A stretch of 5,701 bases of DNA from Clostridium_AB sp036639235 (GTDB lineage: Bacteria; Bacillota; Clostridia; Clostridiales; Caloramatoraceae). Below are positions 4,799-5,701 of the stretch, in pieces (position 1 is the stretch's first letter; every line of letters starts with the position of its first letter). Where the stretch lies: positions 1 through 5,701 of the forward strand of contig NZ_JAVWJB010000068.1 in the NCBI RefSeq assembly GCF_036639235.1, read 5' to 3'. The notes under the pieces were generated by a model. The model did not search any database and was not told where the DNA came from. It saw only the letters and a program-made list of their open reading frames with translations. A program made the translations under genes and the position numbers.

Positions 4799-5182
4799 AT
4801 GTCAGCATCAGGATACACAGATAAAGTAATGGATCATTTTATTTCACCAAGAAATGTAGGAAGTCTTCGTGGTTCTAACGGCAGGGGTAAGTACGGAGAC
4901 CCAGGTTGTGGAGACTCACTTGAAGTGCATATTAAAGTTGTAAATAATGTTATTGAAGATATGAAATATTTTGTATTTGGATGTCCCGCATCTATTGCTA
5001 CAAGTAGCATGACAACAGTACTTGCTAAGGGGAAAACCCTTGAGGAAGCGCTTAAGATAACAGATGAAGATGTTATTGAAGCTCTTGGAGGACTACCTGA
5101 AGCTAAGAAGCACTGCTCTAATCTTGGAGTAACTGCACTTAGAAACGCAATTGATGACTATTATAAGAACCATTCCAAATAA
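4799..5182 (+). CDS. iscU: Iron-sulfur cluster assembly scaffold protein IscU/NifU
   Basis: A 127-aa scaffold on which [2Fe-2S] and [4Fe-4S] clusters are built before transfer to apoproteins, similar in length to E. coli IscU (128 aa). The ligands are in canonical places: C37 in GDPGCGD with D39, C62 in FGCPASIATSS, and H105-C106 in KKHCSNL. The start YTDKVMDHF..PRNVG (6-21) is typical of the family. The HscA recognition motif LPPVK of E. coli IscU is LPEAK (99-103), which suggests that it works without the HscA/HscB chaperones, as expected for clostridia. No cysteine desulfurase, IscR or ferredoxin gene is beside it; the sulfur donor must be encoded elsewhere. It is the second gene of an operon with the uncharacterised gene at 4212 and is followed by a strong terminator. 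Its ribosome binding site is the G-tract AGGGGGA. Confidence 0.93.
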   Translation: MSASGYTDKVMDHFISPRNVGSLRGSNGRGKYGDPGCGDSLEVHIKVVNNVIEDMKYFVFGCPASIATSSMTTVLAKGKTLEEALKITDEDVIEALGGLPEAKKHCSNLGVTALRNAIDDYYKNHSK

Positions 5183-5184
5183 CT

Positions 5185-5228
5185 AAAATAAGCTGTTATG
5201 AACATATAATTTCATAACAGCTTATTTT
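5185..5228. terminator. Bidirectional terminator between iscU and bcp
   Basis: AAAATAAGCTGTTATGAA (5185-5202) pairs perfectly over 18 bp with 5211-5228 around the loop CATATAAT. The arms end in A4/T4, so each strand ends the stem with a T-run. It begins 2 bases after the iscU stop and ends 1 base before the bcp stop, serving both convergent genes. Confidence 0.9.
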
Positions 5229-5229
5229 A

Positions 5230-5676
5230 TTATAGAGACTTAATATAATCTAAAACTTCTTGAGCATGTCCCTTAGACTTAACCTTTCTAAATTCCTTAA
5301 CAAGCTCACCATTTTCGTTAAATACGAAGGTTGATCTTTCAACTCCAAGTGACTCCTTGCCACAAACCTTCTTCATCTTCATAACCTCAAACATATTATG
5401 AACTTCCTTATCCTCATCACTTAGAAGTAGGTATGGTAGCTCATTTTTCTCCCTAAACTTAGCATGGGACTTAAGACTATCTCTACTTATTCCTAGAATT
5501 ACAGTGTTTAATCCGTTAAACTCACTATTTAATTCCTTAAATTCATTAGCTTCCACAGTACATCCTGAAGTATTATCCTTTGGATAGAAAAATAATACTA
5601 CATTCTTCCCCGCATAGTCCTTAAGGGAAACATCTCCTCCATCAGTTTCCTTAAGTACAAAATCATATCCTGCCAT
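5230..5676 (-). CDS. bcp: Peroxiredoxin, BCP/PrxQ type, lacking the usual resolving cysteine
   Basis: A thioredoxin-fold thiol peroxidase (148 aa) that reduces hydrogen peroxide and organic hydroperoxides in the cytosol. The active site PKDNTSGC (32-39) supplies P32, T36 and peroxidatic C39, with R115 in the ERSTF motif (114-118). FFYPKD, LGISRDS (61-67) and LLSDED (84-89) are standard for the BCP subfamily. Two features are odd. The second cysteine normally found five residues after the first (CxxxxC in E. coli BCP) is Asn44 here, and the only other cysteine is C105 in KKVCGKE. The N-terminus also lacks the usual GDKAPDF stretch, having GYDF. The enzyme may be 1-Cys, relying on an external thiol, or may use C105; this is inference. 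The start is secure: AGGAGG (5684-5689) is 7 bases upstream of the ATG. The promoter lies beyond the window. Confidence 0.92.
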   Translation of the reverse strand: MAGYDFVLKETDGGDVSLKDYAGKNVVLFFYPKDNTSGCTVEANEFKELNSEFNGLNTVILGISRDSLKSHAKFREKNELPYLLLSDEDKEVHNMFEVMKMKKVCGKESLGVERSTFVFNENGELVKEFRKVKSKGHAQEVLDYIKSL

Positions 5677-5701
5677 AATATAACCTCCTAAATACTCTCC
5701 C

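Noticed and set aside
1..5701. Mobile element, CRISPR array, tRNA or rRNA
   Set aside because: No transposase or integrase frame, no regularly spaced direct repeats, no terminal inverted repeats with target duplication, and no recognisable tRNA or rRNA sequence.

Overview
The window looks like a chromosomal segment from a low-GC Gram-positive anaerobe, probably a member of the Clostridia. The DNA is strongly AT-rich, ribosome binding sites are AGGAGG-like, intrinsic terminators are long hairpins with T-runs, and genes are short and compactly packed. The protein set fits: an MdoB/LtaS-type phosphoglycerol transferase, a stand-alone IscU/NifU scaffold and a peroxiredoxin of the BCP/PrxQ type. 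I see no insertion sequence, phage gene, tRNA, rRNA or CRISPR array. The species cannot be named from this sequence alone.

Layout: (1) 2-412, + strand, the C-terminal third of a sodium-coupled DAACS-family symporter. (2) 413-681, no protein gene. This stretch holds a promoter (TTGACA, 17 bp, TAGAAA) followed by a structured, C-rich RNA of about 165 nt that ends in a long intrinsic terminator; it is the best candidate for an undescribed element here. (3) 682-1368, + strand, a YjjG-type pyrimidine nucleotidase with its own promoter and a terminator. (4) 1387-1866, - strand, a YafP-like GNAT acetyltransferase convergent with yjjG; its stop codon lies inside the shared terminator loop. (5) 1867-2042, divergent promoter region with a small palindrome. 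(6) 2043-3908, + strand, a six-TM membrane protein with an extracellular MdoB/LtaS-like catalytic domain. (7) 3909-4211, no protein gene: two terminators in tandem, an extended -10 promoter and a G-rich leader hairpin. (8) 4212-5182, + strand, a two-gene operon: an uncharacterised protein with a CpcT/CpeT-like layout, then iscU. (9) 5185-5228, an 18-bp bidirectional terminator. (10) 5230-5676, - strand, bcp.

The genes are mostly independent housekeeping, stress or envelope functions rather than one pathway. Possible links are redox and metal homeostasis (IscU beside a convergent peroxiredoxin) and a speculative post-transcriptional one: the RNA at 461-624 displays AUCCCCCU twice, and the iscU ribosome binding site is its exact complement AGGGGGAU, with a near match (AGGGGGG) in the leader of the same operon.
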